Below are positions 50,575 to 59,684 of a stretch of DNA of 64,000 bases, in pieces (positions within the stretch are counted from its first letter, which is position 1; each line of letters begins with the position of its first letter). Origin of the DNA: UTCHB3 sp008363265 (GTDB lineage: Bacteria; Bacteroidota; Ignavibacteria; Ignavibacteriales; Ignavibacteriaceae); NCBI GenBank assembly GCA_045863055.1, contig BTUW01000012.1, positions 51,563-115,562 of the forward strand, given 5' to 3'. The position numbers and the translations under genes were made by a program. Below the pieces are notes generated by a model that was not told where the DNA came from, searched no databases, and saw only the letters and a program-made list of their open reading frames with translations.

Positions 50575-53382
50575 TTGTTCCACGATAAGATCATCGTTAA
50601 AGGTGCCCGTGAGCACAACCTCAAGAACATCGATATTGAGATACCACGGAACTCCCTCACTGTAATTACAGGCCTCTCAGGTTCGGGAAAATCATCACTC
50701 GCTTTTGATACAATTTACGCCGAAGGGCAACGGCGCTACATCGAATGCCTCTCGGCTTACGCGCGGCAGTTCCTCGACATGCTCGAAAAACCGGATGTCG
50801 ACCTGATCGAAGGGCTCAGCCCCGCCATCTCGATCGAACAGAAGGTAACCTCGGGTAATCCCCGCTCAACCGTCGGCACGGTGACTGAAATTTATGACTA
50901 CCTCCGTCTCCTTTATGCCCGCCTCGGAGTGATCAAGTGCTACAGTTGCGGCTCTCCCGTGCAAAAGCAGAATCCGGGTCAGATACTTGAAAGGATAACC
51001 CGCGAGTTCGATGGCAAAAAGATTTCACTCTTCGCACCCGTGATCCGGGGAAGGAAAGGGCACTACCGGGAGCTGTTCGAAGATATTATGAAAGACGGTT
51101 TCCTCAAGGTAAGGGTTGACGGGGAGGTTAAGGAGATCGATACCGGCTTTCAGGTCGACCGCTACAAGATCCACAACATCGAGATCATGGTCGACAAGTT
51201 CACTGTGGCTCCTTCGATCATTTCCCGCCTCGAGTCATCTGTCGAAGTGGCACTGAATTACGGCAACGGTGTTATGATTGTGAACGACGGTACCGAAGAC
51301 CACATCTATAGCCGCCACCTCAGCTGTCCCAATTGCGGCATCGGCTATCAGGAGCTCGCCCCCAATTCATTTTCGTTCAACTCAAACTTCGGTGCGTGTC
51401 CCGACTGTGAAGGTCTCGGCGAAAAGAAGGAATTTGACCTCGATCTCATTATTCCTGACTGGAACAAGACCATCAATCAGGAAGGCATCGCCGCCCTTGG
51501 GAAGCCGAGGCCCATCTACATCTTTAACCAGCTTGAGACGGTGTCAAAAAGATTCCAGTTCGACTTCGATACCCCCCTGAAAAAACTTTCGCCCGAGGCA
51601 CGCGAGATAGTTCTGCACGGCTCGAAGGAAAAATATGAATTCTTCTACAGTTACGGTGGTAAAAAAGAGGTTGCCTACAAGCACCGGTTCTCGGGTGTGA
51701 TCGGTTACCTGCAGAACTACTTCAACTCCACTTCATCAGTAAAGGTGAGGGAATGGGTCGAGTCGTTCATGAACATTGCCGAATGCAGGTCGTGCAACGG
51801 CGGCAGGCTTAAGAAAGAATCGCTTTCTGTCTTTTTCGAAGGGAAGAATATCAGCGAGGTCAGTGCCCTTTCGATCGGGGAGTGCCGTGATTTTTTTGAG
51901 AATGTAAAACTCCACGGCAGGGATGAGATTGTTGCCAAACCGATACTCAAGGAGATCATGTCACGGCTCGACTTCCTTCTGAACGTTGGACTCGATTACT
52001 TGACCCTCTCACGCGGAGCAAGAACCCTCTCCGGAGGTGAATCGCAAAGGATCAGACTCGCCACCCAGATCGGTACACAGCTCGCGGGCGTGCTATATGT
52101 GCTCGATGAGCCATCGATCGGACTTCATCAGCGTGATAATGTCCGCCTGATAAATTCCCTGAAAATGCTGCGCGATCTCAATAACACGATCATCGTTGTT
52201 GAGCACGACAAGGAAACGATTGAAAGCTCCGATTATCTGATCGATCTCGGACCTGCTGCCGGTGAACACGGCGGAATGGTGGTCGCGATGGGTGAAACGG
52301 AAGAACTGCTCAAGAAAAAAGGAATTGAAGGGTCGCTAACCCTCGATTATCTTCAGAACCGCAGGCATGTTTCAGTGCCGCGCAAGAGGAGAGAGGGCAA
52401 CGGCCAGACCCTAAAGATCAAAGGAGCGAGGGGGAACAACCTTAAGTCGGTGGATCTTTCACTTCCGCTCGCGAAATTTATCGCCATCACCGGGGTGAGC
52501 GGATCGGGGAAGTCATCCCTGATCAACGAAACACTCGTAAAACGTTTGATGATCGAGATCTACGGCACAAAAGATGTTCCGCTTCCGTTTGCTTCGATCG
52601 AAGGTCTTGAGCATATTGATAAAGTAATTGAAGTGGATCAGTCACCGATAGGGCGAACACCCCGTTCCAACCCCGCTACCTACACCGGCCTCTTCACCTT
52701 CATAAGGGACCTGTTTGCCCAGCTTCCCGAATCAAAAATGAGGGGTTATCAGCCCGGGAGATTCAGTTTCAACGTCCCCGGTGGAAGGTGCGAAGCCTGC
52801 GGTGGCGACGGTCTGAAGAAGATCGAGATGAACTTCCTCCCCGATGTCTATGTGAAATGCGATGTTTGCCACGGAAGACGCTATAACCGCGAGACACTTG
52901 AAGTGCTCTATAAACAGAAATCGATCGATGATGTTCTTGAAATGACGGTTACCGAGGCACTCGACTTCTTCACTGACATGCCCCGCATCAAAAGAAAGAT
53001 TCAGTCTATTTATGATGTCGGCCTCGGATACATCCGGCTTGGCCAGCAGGCCACAACCCTCTCGGGTGGTGAAGCTCAGCGGGTTAAACTTGCAACCGAG
53101 CTCAGCAAGATATCAACGGGCAAAACCATCTACTTCATGGATGAACCGACAACAGGTCTCCATTTCGAGGATGTGAACGTCCTTCTGAAAGTGATAGACA
53201 AGCTGGTTGACAAGGGAAACACTGTAGTGGTAGTTGAGCACAACCTTGATGTGGTAAAAGCTGCCGACTGGGTGATCGACCTCGGTCCGGGTGGCGGAGC
53301 CTCAGGCGGTAACATCGTCGCGGAAGGAACACCCGAACAGATCGCCAAAAACAGGAAAAGTATTACGGGGAAGTTCCTTTAG
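50575..53382 (+). CDS. uvrA: Excinuclease ABC subunit A
   Basis: UvrA recognises bulky DNA lesions and loads UvrB. The ~935-residue protein has two ABC ATPase halves with Walker A GLSGSGKSS and GVSGSGKSS, signatures TLSGGESQRIRLA and TLSGGEAQRVKLA, Walker B VLDEPSIGLHQ and FMDEPTTGLHF, plus zinc-finger Cys pairs (CPNC/CPDC, CEAC/CDVC). A TTG at 50575 gives the usual start just before DKIIVKGAREHNLKNI and a typical length. The longer ATG at 50479 would overlap the divergent IMPACT-family gene. Confidence 0.95.
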   Translation: MFHDKIIVKGAREHNLKNIDIEIPRNSLTVITGLSGSGKSSLAFDTIYAEGQRRYIECLSAYARQFLDMLEKPDVDLIEGLSPAISIEQKVTSGNPRSTVGTVTEIYDYLRLLYARLGVIKCYSCGSPVQKQNPGQILERITREFDGKKISLFAPVIRGRKGHYRELFEDIMKDGFLKVRVDGEVKEIDTGFQVDRYKIHNIEIMVDKFTVAPSIISRLESSVEVALNYGNGVMIVNDGTEDHIYSRHLSCPNCGIGYQELAPNSFSFNSNFGACPDCEGLGEKKEFDLDLIIPDWNKTINQEGIAALGKPRPIYIFNQLETVSKRFQFDFDTPLKKLSPEAREIVLHGSKEKYEFFYSYGGKKEVAYKHRFSGVIGYLQNYFNSTSSVKVREWVESFMNIAECRSCNGGRLKKESLSVFFEGKNISEVSALSIGECRDFFENVKLHGRDEIVAKPILKEIMSRLDFLLNVGLDYLTLSRGARTLSGGESQRIRLATQIGTQLAGVLYVLDEPSIGLHQRDNVRLINSLKMLRDLNNTIIVVEHDKETIESSDYLIDLGPAAGEHGGMVVAMGETEELLKKKGIEGSLTLDYLQNRRHVSVPRKRREGNGQTLKIKGARGNNLKSVDLSLPLAKFIAITGVSGSGKSSLINETLVKRLMIEIYGTKDVPLPFASIEGLEHIDKVIEVDQSPIGRTPRSNPATYTGLFTFIRDLFAQLPESKMRGYQPGRFSFNVPGGRCEACGGDGLKKIEMNFLPDVYVKCDVCHGRRYNRETLEVLYKQKSIDDVLEMTVTEALDFFTDMPRIKRKIQSIYDVGLGYIRLGQQATTLSGGEAQRVKLATELSKISTGKTIYFMDEPTTGLHFEDVNVLLKVIDKLVDKGNTVVVVEHNLDVVKAADWVIDLGPGGGASGGNIVAEGTPEQIAKNRKSITGKFL

Positions 53383-53383
53383 G

Positions 53384-53410
53384 AAATGTTAAATGTTAAA
53401 TGTTAGATGT
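53384..53410. repeat. Tandem AAATGTT heptamers at the uvrA 3' end
   Basis: Three exact AAATGTT copies and a degenerate fourth begin two bases after the uvrA stop, like the AAATGTG run at the meaB end. Confidence 0.9.
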
Positions 53411-53467
53411 GGAGTTTTTGGGTTAAACGGGTTACACAGATTTTAGATAGATTCATAAGATATGTAG

Positions 53468-53562
53468 AGCACGCGGATACACGCAGATTAATTGGAAAAA
53501 CGCAGAGTTTGTAATTTAATTTCTCTGCGAAAATCCGTCAAATCCGCGTGTATCTGCGTGCT
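53468..53562. repeat. Fold-back element with 22-bp imperfect inverted repeats
   Basis: AGCACGCGGATACACGCAGA.. (53468-53489) faces ..CCGCGTGTATCTGCGTGCT (53541-53562), with two differing pairs. An inner pair CGCAGAG (53501-53507) and CTCTGCG (53523-53529) nests inside. The whole ~95 bp could form a cruciform or be a miniature element. No ORF is seen. Confidence 0.75.
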
Positions 53563-53609
53563 GTTATAAATCAGTGTGACCTTTAAAGACTATTCTTGCC
53601 TGATAATTA

Positions 53610-54128
53610 CTACTTAAAATTAATGGTTGGGGAGTGAATATACTCAACCGTTGCAGGCCAGGTGGCAGGGCCATTGGCGATACTGGCTGAGTCAGTTGCC
53701 ACCGCCGTTATTTTAAATATCACATAACCATCGTTGGCTTTGGCTGCCCAGATATCACCCGGTTTTAGGGGAGTTGCACAGACATCATTCGACCATTTTG
53801 TGGTGTCAATTGTGGATATGGTTAAAATATCTCCGGTACCTACCTTCATTATCTTGTCTTCTCTCGACCTGTACCAGATACCTGTCATCCAACCGCCGCC
53901 GTTACCGTTAGGGCACCAGGCGATCGTCTCTCCATCGATTTTATTCGGATCCAGTTGGTTGTTTGGGTCTCCTGCTTTGCCTTCCGACCAGTCAACGCCA
54001 AAATGTGACAGTGTCATCGTTTTGGTTGTTGGAACTGTCGGATTTGTTGCGGCGTCATCCTTCTTGCATCCTGAGATGCCGATTATCAGGACTACTGCGA
54101 TAAATAAGATTCCATGAATTGCTTTCAT
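53610..54128 (-). CDS. Lipoprotein, unknown function
   Basis: The 172-residue protein has a lipoprotein signal ending IIGISGC. ATG 54128 is chosen to begin the signal. The mature part is Asp/Gly/Asn-rich with two further Cys (IAWCPNGNGGGW, NDVCATPLKPGD) and a DIWAAKANDGYVIFKITAV strand region. No family recognised. It lies just upstream, on the plus map, of the enolase terminator and is probably its own unit. Confidence 0.65.
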   Translation of the reverse strand: MKAIHGILFIAVVLIIGISGCKKDDAATNPTVPTTKTMTLSHFGVDWSEGKAGDPNNQLDPNKIDGETIAWCPNGNGGGWMTGIWYRSREDKIMKVGTGDILTISTIDTTKWSNDVCATPLKPGDIWAAKANDGYVIFKITAVATDSASIANGPATWPATVEYIHSPTINFK

Positions 54129-54247
54129 GATGTATCCTGTGATTGTTTGTGTTGGATTCTCCCGCAAATATAAATAATTAAATTATTAAATGCCAATTAA
54201 ATCGTAGGTTTTTCCAGTACAGATTTATTCAGGTGTGACATTAGATA

Positions 54248-54280
54248 CAAAAAAAAGGCCGGGGATTAGCCGGCCTTAAA
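54248..54280 (-). terminator. Terminator of eno
   Basis: AAGGCCGG (54255-54262) and CCGGCCTT (54270-54277) pair perfectly. The minus strand then has a T tract. Confidence 0.85.
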
Positions 54281-54300
54281 ACAAACAGGGGATTAAACCA

Positions 54301-55593
54301 TCAACCTCTGTAGTTGATCGAGCCAAGCCCTTTGAAGATCGCGGTGGTATCGAGTTCCTCTTCGATTCTGAGGAGCTGGTTGTACTTCGCAATACGGTCG
54401 GTACGGCAGGCGGAACCTGTCTTGATCTGACCGGCGTTGGTGGCAACCGCGATGTCAGCGATGGTAACATCTTCAGTTTCACCGCTTCTGTGTGAGATAA
54501 CGGCGGTGTAACCGGCATTTCTCGCCATTTCGATAGCGTCGAGGGTTTCGGTGAGTGTACCGATCTGGTTAACCTTGATAAGGATCGAGTTGGCGCAACC
54601 GGTTTCAATACCTTTCGAAAGAATATTGGTATTGGTTACGAAAAGATCATCACCCACGAGCTGGATCTTGCTTCCAAGACTGTCAGTGAGTTTCTTCCAT
54701 CCGTCCCAGTCATCTTCAGCAAGACCGTCTTCGATCGAAACGATCGGGTACTGTCTTACCCAGTTCTCCCAGTAAGCGATCATCTCATCCGATGATATCT
54801 CATTCTGAGTTGATTTGAAGAACTTGTAGGTTTTTCTTTCGGGATTCCACATTTCTGTTGAAGCGGGATCGAGGGCGATCATGATGTCTTTACCGGCAGT
54901 GTATCCGGCTTTGGTGATCGCTTCAAGGATAACTTCGAGGGCCTCATCATTCGATTTGAGTGAAGGAGCGAAACCGCCCTCATCACCAACCGCGGTGTTG
55001 TAACCTTTTTTCTTCAGAACGCCTTTAAGAGTGTGGAACACTTCGGTGCCGTATCTGAGGGCTTCCCTGAAAGTGGGCGCGCCAACCGGCATTACCATGA
55101 ATTCCTGGAAGTCGACGTTGTTGTCAGCGTGCTTTCCGCCGTTGAGGATGTTCATCATCGGGGTGGGGAGCACTTTCGCGTTCGTTCCGCCTATGTAACG
55201 GTAGAGGGGGAGTCCGAATGCTTCTGCAGATGCTTTGGCAACTGCAAGTGAAACTCCGAGAATGGCGTTAGCGCCGAAATTTGATTTGTTTTCTGTACCG
55301 TCAAGATCGATCATGTAATTGTCAATACCTACCTGATCGGTGGCGTCCCAGCCAATAAGTTCGTCAGCAATTTCGTTGTTCACGAAGTCAACGGCCTTTT
55401 CAACTCCTTTTCCCATATAGCGGGAGGAGTCACCGTCTCTAAGTTCACAAGCTTCATTTGAACCGGTTGATGCGCCGCTGGGAACGGCTGCTCTGCCGAC
55501 TGCTCCGCCTTCAAGCAGAACTTCGGCCTCGAGGGTGGGATTTCCTCTTGAATCGAGGATCTCGCGGGCGACAATATCTATTATTTCTGTCAT
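54301..55593 (-). CDS. eno: Enolase
   Basis: Enolase converts 2-phosphoglycerate to phosphoenolpyruvate and is an RNA-degradosome partner in some bacteria. The 430-residue protein has IVAREILDSRGNPTLEAEV, AVPSGASTGSNEA, the catalytic Glu in GDEGGFAP, IEDGLAEDDW, LVGDDLFVTN, the active-site Lys in SILIKVNQIGT and SHRSGETED. It is a single-gene unit with its own terminator. tRNA-Arg lies just upstream on the same strand. Confidence 0.97.
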   Translation of the reverse strand: MTEIIDIVAREILDSRGNPTLEAEVLLEGGAVGRAAVPSGASTGSNEACELRDGDSSRYMGKGVEKAVDFVNNEIADELIGWDATDQVGIDNYMIDLDGTENKSNFGANAILGVSLAVAKASAEAFGLPLYRYIGGTNAKVLPTPMMNILNGGKHADNNVDFQEFMVMPVGAPTFREALRYGTEVFHTLKGVLKKKGYNTAVGDEGGFAPSLKSNDEALEVILEAITKAGYTAGKDIMIALDPASTEMWNPERKTYKFFKSTQNEISSDEMIAYWENWVRQYPIVSIEDGLAEDDWDGWKKLTDSLGSKIQLVGDDLFVTNTNILSKGIETGCANSILIKVNQIGTLTETLDAIEMARNAGYTAVISHRSGETEDVTIADIAVATNAGQIKTGSACRTDRIAKYNQLLRIEEELDTTAIFKGLGSINYRG

Positions 55594-55619
55594 TATTATT
55601 CTCCATAAAGTAAGAAGGG

Positions 55620-55693
55620 TGCCCCCGGGGCGACTCGAACACCCGACAAACAGTTTAGGAAACTGCTGCTCTATCCACCTGAGCTACGGGGGC
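55620..55693 (-). tRNA. tRNA-Arg (anticodon CCT)
   Basis: The 74-base cloverleaf has acceptor GCCCCCG/CGGGGGC, D stem GCTC/GAGC and an anticodon stem GCAGT/ACTGT with loop TTCCTAA (anticodon CCT, reading AGG). The T loop is TTCGAGT. CCA is not encoded. Confidence 0.95.
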
Positions 55694-55875
55694 ATATTAT
55701 AGAAGTACTGCTGAAATTCAGCGAAATCACATCTACAAATATACAAAATTACTTTATCTCTAAAAGTAAAATCGATCCAATTCTGAAGGGGCACAAAAAT
55801 CCTTTCGCGCGGTTCAGTGAAATTGCTTAATTTAAAGGTCTTTAAATTTTGTTTATATTCACTCAAGAAATCCCT

Positions 55876-58230
55876 ATGAAGTCATACATTCGCAGATCGG
55901 TCACCACTGCATTGGTGGTGCTTTCAATATCGTTCACATCGTTCGCGCAAGCGACAGTTCAGAACATCGTCTCCCAGGTCAATCAGGACACTTTGATGAA
56001 GTTCGTCAAGCAGCTCTCCGGAGTTGAAGCTGTTACAATTGCAGGTCAGCCGTATACCATCGTTTCCAGACACAAGAACAACCCCTCCAACGATATGTCG
56101 GGTAACTTTATTCAGGAAACCCTTCAGCGATATGGCATGACCACAACCCAGCAGAGTTTCAGCACAACCGGGAAAAACATAATCGGTGTGAAAACCGGAA
56201 CCGAGTTTCCCAATCAGAAGTACATCATCTGCGCCCACTTTGATGACATGCCTTCCGGGGCATCTGCCCCCGGTGCCGACGATAACGCGAGCGGAACTGC
56301 TGCCGTTATGGAAGCCGCCCGTATAATGTCACAGTATAATTTCCCCTACACCCTTGTCTTCGCCCTTTGGGATGAAGAGGAACAGGGACTTATAGGCTCC
56401 GCTTATTATGCCAATCAGGCTTCAATTGCCGGCGACTCGATCCTGGGTGTGATCAATATGGATATGATCGCGTACGACGCTAACAACGACAACGTGGCAA
56501 ATCTTCACGTCAGAGCATCAGCAGCTAATTCGCTCGAGCTTTACAACAAAATGGTTGAACTAAACACCACCCTCGCGATAGGGATTGTGCCGAACAGACC
56601 TGCCACCCCGACCACTGCGAGCGATCACGCTTCTTTCTGGTCGAAGGGCTACAGTGCCATGCTCCTGATCGAGGATGATGACAATGATTTTAATGCTTAC
56701 TACCACACGACAAACGATCGTATAACCTACTTCAATGTGCCTTATTTCCATAAGATGTCGAAACTGGCGATTGCCACTTTTGCAAGTTTCGCACTAAACC
56801 TGAACATGAAGATCGCGCACACTCCTGTACCGAGCGCTCTCTATACCTCACCGATAGCGGTCGGGGCAACACTTCAGACAGGACTTGATGTCGGAACAGG
56901 TCAGGCAGCACCGAGACTTTATTACAGAACCGCAATGGGCGGCGGAGCTTTCGGCCAGTTTACCGCGGTTACGGGTACACTGGGTGAAGCCGGCGGATAC
57001 TACGGATTTACAATCCCTGCCCAGCAGATCGGCACTATTGTTGAATATTACATTGCGGCCCAGGATGCATCGGGCAGTCTGGTTGTAACTTCACCCACGG
57101 GTGGATCAGGGTTCAACCCCCCTGGGAGCACGCCGCCCCCTTCATTCTACAGGTTTTATGTAGCGCAGACCGATATGGTTATGATTGACAGCGCGAACAC
57201 CACCAACGGTTGGACCATCTCCGGTCCGTGGGGTGTGGCTACGTCAAAATACGTTTCGGCGCCTTCATCTTTCAACGATTCTCCCTCGGGTACATACGGA
57301 AGCAACGTAACCGCTACAATGACACAGACCGGAAGCATCAATCTTCAGGGTGTGCTCGGCGCGGGACTCTCTTATTCAGCCCAATGGGATCTCGAATCAG
57401 GTTATGATTATGTACAGATATTGCTTTCGACGAACAACGGAACGAACTGGACACCACTTCGCGCGTCCGGCATGATAACCGGTGCGGGAAGCTTCCAGCC
57501 GAACGGACAACCGCTCTACAACGGTACTCAGGCTGCCTGGGTAAATCAGATGATCGACCTCTCGTCGTATACCGGGCAAAACGTCATGATCAGGTTCTTC
57601 TTTAAATCGGATGGTTCACTTAACCGCGACGGTTTCTTCGTTGACGATATTAAACTCTTCACCTACACTTCCGTACCGGTCGAACTTGTTTCTTTTACAG
57701 GTATCGCTGACAACGATAATGTGGTGCTTGAGTGGAAAACTGCCACTGAAACAAACAATTACGGTTTCGAGGTTGAAAAACAGCGGAATAATGAGTTCGT
57801 TACGATCGGATTTGTTAAGGGAAGCGGCACATCGACCGGTGGACAGGTTTACACATTCACCGATAAGGGCGTTCCCACCGGTAAAGCTGTTTACCGACTG
57901 AAACAGATCGACCTCGACGGCACTTCAGCGATCTTTAACGCGATCGAGATCGATGTGGCGCCGGTATGGAGCTACTCGCTCGCTCAGAATTATCCTAATC
58001 CTTTTAATCCAAGCACGATGATCGAGTTCACACTCGCCGAACAGGGTGATGTTACAATAGAACTTTTTGACGTGCAGGGAACAAAGGTGAAGGAATTGCT
58101 GAAAGGGAACCAGTCGGCAGGAAAACATTCACTCGCGGTTTCGGGTGAGGGACTCGCTTCGGGTACCTACCTCATCAGAATGAATGCCGGCAAGTTCACC
58201 GCCACAAGGAAGATCGTCTTCCTGAAGTGA
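55876..58230 (+). CDS. Secreted M28-family zinc peptidase with T9SS sorting domain
   Basis: The 784-residue protein has a signal peptide (MKSYIRRSVTTALVVLSISF...AQ) and an M28 aminopeptidase domain (about 55-310). Metal ligands are all present: ICAHFDD, PGADDNASGTAAV, DEEEQGLIGS, INMDMIAYD and ASDHASFW. A beta-sandwich (about 315-420), a MAM/jelly-roll-like module (about 435-590), a PVELVSFTGIADNDNVVLEW module and a T9SS type-A tail (QNYPNPFNPST) follow. It probably digests extracellular peptides. ATG 55876 starts the signal; the TTG at 55849 is less likely. Confidence 0.88.
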   Translation: MKSYIRRSVTTALVVLSISFTSFAQATVQNIVSQVNQDTLMKFVKQLSGVEAVTIAGQPYTIVSRHKNNPSNDMSGNFIQETLQRYGMTTTQQSFSTTGKNIIGVKTGTEFPNQKYIICAHFDDMPSGASAPGADDNASGTAAVMEAARIMSQYNFPYTLVFALWDEEEQGLIGSAYYANQASIAGDSILGVINMDMIAYDANNDNVANLHVRASAANSLELYNKMVELNTTLAIGIVPNRPATPTTASDHASFWSKGYSAMLLIEDDDNDFNAYYHTTNDRITYFNVPYFHKMSKLAIATFASFALNLNMKIAHTPVPSALYTSPIAVGATLQTGLDVGTGQAAPRLYYRTAMGGGAFGQFTAVTGTLGEAGGYYGFTIPAQQIGTIVEYYIAAQDASGSLVVTSPTGGSGFNPPGSTPPPSFYRFYVAQTDMVMIDSANTTNGWTISGPWGVATSKYVSAPSSFNDSPSGTYGSNVTATMTQTGSINLQGVLGAGLSYSAQWDLESGYDYVQILLSTNNGTNWTPLRASGMITGAGSFQPNGQPLYNGTQAAWVNQMIDLSSYTGQNVMIRFFFKSDGSLNRDGFFVDDIKLFTYTSVPVELVSFTGIADNDNVVLEWKTATETNNYGFEVEKQRNNEFVTIGFVKGSGTSTGGQVYTFTDKGVPTGKAVYRLKQIDLDGTSAIFNAIEIDVAPVWSYSLAQNYPNPFNPSTMIEFTLAEQGDVTIELFDVQGTKVKELLKGNQSAGKHSLAVSGEGLASGTYLIRMNAGKFTATRKIVFLK

Positions 58231-58250
58231 CGGGATCATTTAAAAATGAG

Positions 58251-58283
58251 AAAGGCTGTCCGAGGGTTGGACAGCCTTTTTTG
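58251..58283 (+). terminator. Terminator of the M28 peptidase gene
   Basis: AAAGGCTGTCC (58251-58261) pairs perfectly with GGACAGCCTTT (58269-58279), followed by T bases. The next ~250 bases to 58534 hold no gene that can be supported. Confidence 0.85.
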
Positions 58284-58533
58284 TATCGGGGAGACACAAA
58301 CCATATAAATGGTACTCATCATCATCATCAAGTTCTAATAGTGCAAAACAAGTACAAACCAGATCAAATTCCGGTTGTCCCGTTCTTCAGTTCCGGATCC
58401 CAACGAGTTAACCGGATATGCCATAAAAAATATCTTCGTTCGCATTTTTTTACCCGGCGTTAGATTGAAAAATCCACTGTCCAAATTTAATGTTCCCGTC
58501 AAAAGGCCGGAATAGAAATTAAATGAAATTATT

Positions 58534-58549
58534 GTCGAATTTTTTCGAC
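58534..58549 (-). terminator. Small hairpin after the receiver gene
   Basis: GTCGAA-TTTT-TTCGAC directly follows the single-domain response regulator on the minus strand. The downstream T content is low, so it is only a weak terminator. Confidence 0.35.
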
Positions 58550-58552
58550 CGG

Positions 58553-58909
58553 TCAGGCAAGCGACCTTATCGCCGAGATCAATTCATCGATCTCACTCGT
58601 TTTATCAAAGAACCCGCGGGCTCCAAGGTCCATCGCTTTTTGTCTGAACTTTTCGCCTGCAAAATTTGAAAAGAAGAGAATTTCCGGTGATGGAAAGTTG
58701 CCGGGGATCTTGCTTACCAGATCGAAACCCGAACCATCCGGTAGCTTTATATCGAAAAGCACAATGTTGAAAGGTCTTTTTTTAAGCTGTTTCACAGCCT
58801 CTGCAAAATCACACGCTTCCGTTATGTTGGCTGTGGAAACTGCGGATCTGATCAGACGCGATATGTTATTTCTGACGCTCTCCGCGTCATCTACCAATAG
58901 AATATCCAT
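58553..58909 (-). CDS. Single-domain response regulator (CheY-like)
   Basis: A 118-residue receiver domain only. It has the acidic pair in ILLVDDAES, phospho-Asp in IVLFDIKLPDGSG and the Lys in GFFDKTSE. With no output domain it may relay phosphate or act by protein contact. It follows the NarL-type regulator on the same strand after about 95 bp, close to the NarX-like kinase, its likely partner. Confidence 0.88.
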   Translation of the reverse strand: MDILLVDDAESVRNNISRLIRSAVSTANITEACDFAEAVKQLKKRPFNIVLFDIKLPDGSGFDLVSKIPGNFPSPEILFFSNFAGEKFRQKAMDLGARGFFDKTSEIDELISAIRSLA

Positions 58910-59004
58910 GAAAATCCAGTAACTCTGTAAGTAAAGTTAAGGATTGAACTTGTGAGAATATTATCGCAATTTCTTGAAGATGGTTGTCGAAAAGTTTCTA
59001 CAAT

Positions 59005-59637
59005 TCAGTCGATAAGATGGTTTTCGAGTACGTACAGGATGAGTTCGGCATTGTTTGCGAGGTCGAGCTTCTCGAGTATCCTGCTCCTGTAAGTACCCAC
59101 AGTACTTACGCTTATGGAGAGTTCGTCACCGATCTCGGTGAGTGATCTGCCTTGAGCAATGTATCTGAGTATTTCGAATTCACGGTCTGAGAGTGATTCG
59201 TGGGGGAGGCGCTGCCTGTCGATGTCGAGCCCGCCGGCAAGTTTCTCGGCAAGTGTCTCACTCAGGTACCTTCTACCGGAAGCAATTTTCCTCAGGGCAA
59301 GTATTATATCGTCGCCGGCACTTTCCTTGGTCAGGTAACCCCATGCACCGGCCTTAAGTGCCCTGATAGCGAACCGGTCTTCAGGGTGCATGCTGAGTAT
59401 CAAAACCCGGGCTGAGGGATCGATGGCTTTAACATCCTTCAGAATCTCCAACCCGCTTTTTTTGGGGAGGGTTATGTCGAGAACAAGGATGTCATACTCC
59501 TTCTCTGCTGTCGCGCGGCAGATCTCCGCGGGATCATCCGATTCACCGGTTACCCGGAGATCGGGCTCGATATGGATCAGCCTCTTCAGGCCTTCCCGTA
59601 TCAGCATGTGGTCGTCAGCGAGGAATATCTTGATCAT
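59005..59637 (-). CDS. NarL/LuxR-family response regulator
   Basis: The 210-residue protein has a receiver (about 1-118; IFLADDHMLI, phospho-Asp in LVLDITLPKKSG, Lys in GYLTKES). A LuxR-type HTH (about 148-205) reads LSDREFEILRYIAQGRSLTEIGDELSISVSTVGTYRSRILEKL. It lies 47 bp downstream of the cognate-type HisKA_3 kinase gene, which makes a NarX/NarL-like two-component pair. Target genes are unknown. Confidence 0.92.
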   Translation of the reverse strand: MIKIFLADDHMLIREGLKRLIHIEPDLRVTGESDDPAEICRATAEKEYDILVLDITLPKKSGLEILKDVKAIDPSARVLILSMHPEDRFAIRALKAGAWGYLTKESAGDDIILALRKIASGRRYLSETLAEKLAGGLDIDRQRLPHESLSDREFEILRYIAQGRSLTEIGDELSISVSTVGTYRSRILEKLDLANNAELILYVLENHLID

Positions 59638-59684
59638 TTGTTCCTGATTAAAATGTGTTACGAATAATAATCAAATGGCGTGAC

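Noticed and set aside
58314..58333. CATCATCATCATCA microrepeat as a CRISPR or regulatory repeat
   Set aside because: A simple trinucleotide run of under 20 bases without spacers.
58227..58463. 78-residue plus-strand frame after the M28 peptidase
   Set aside because: It runs through a strong terminator and has no coding signal.
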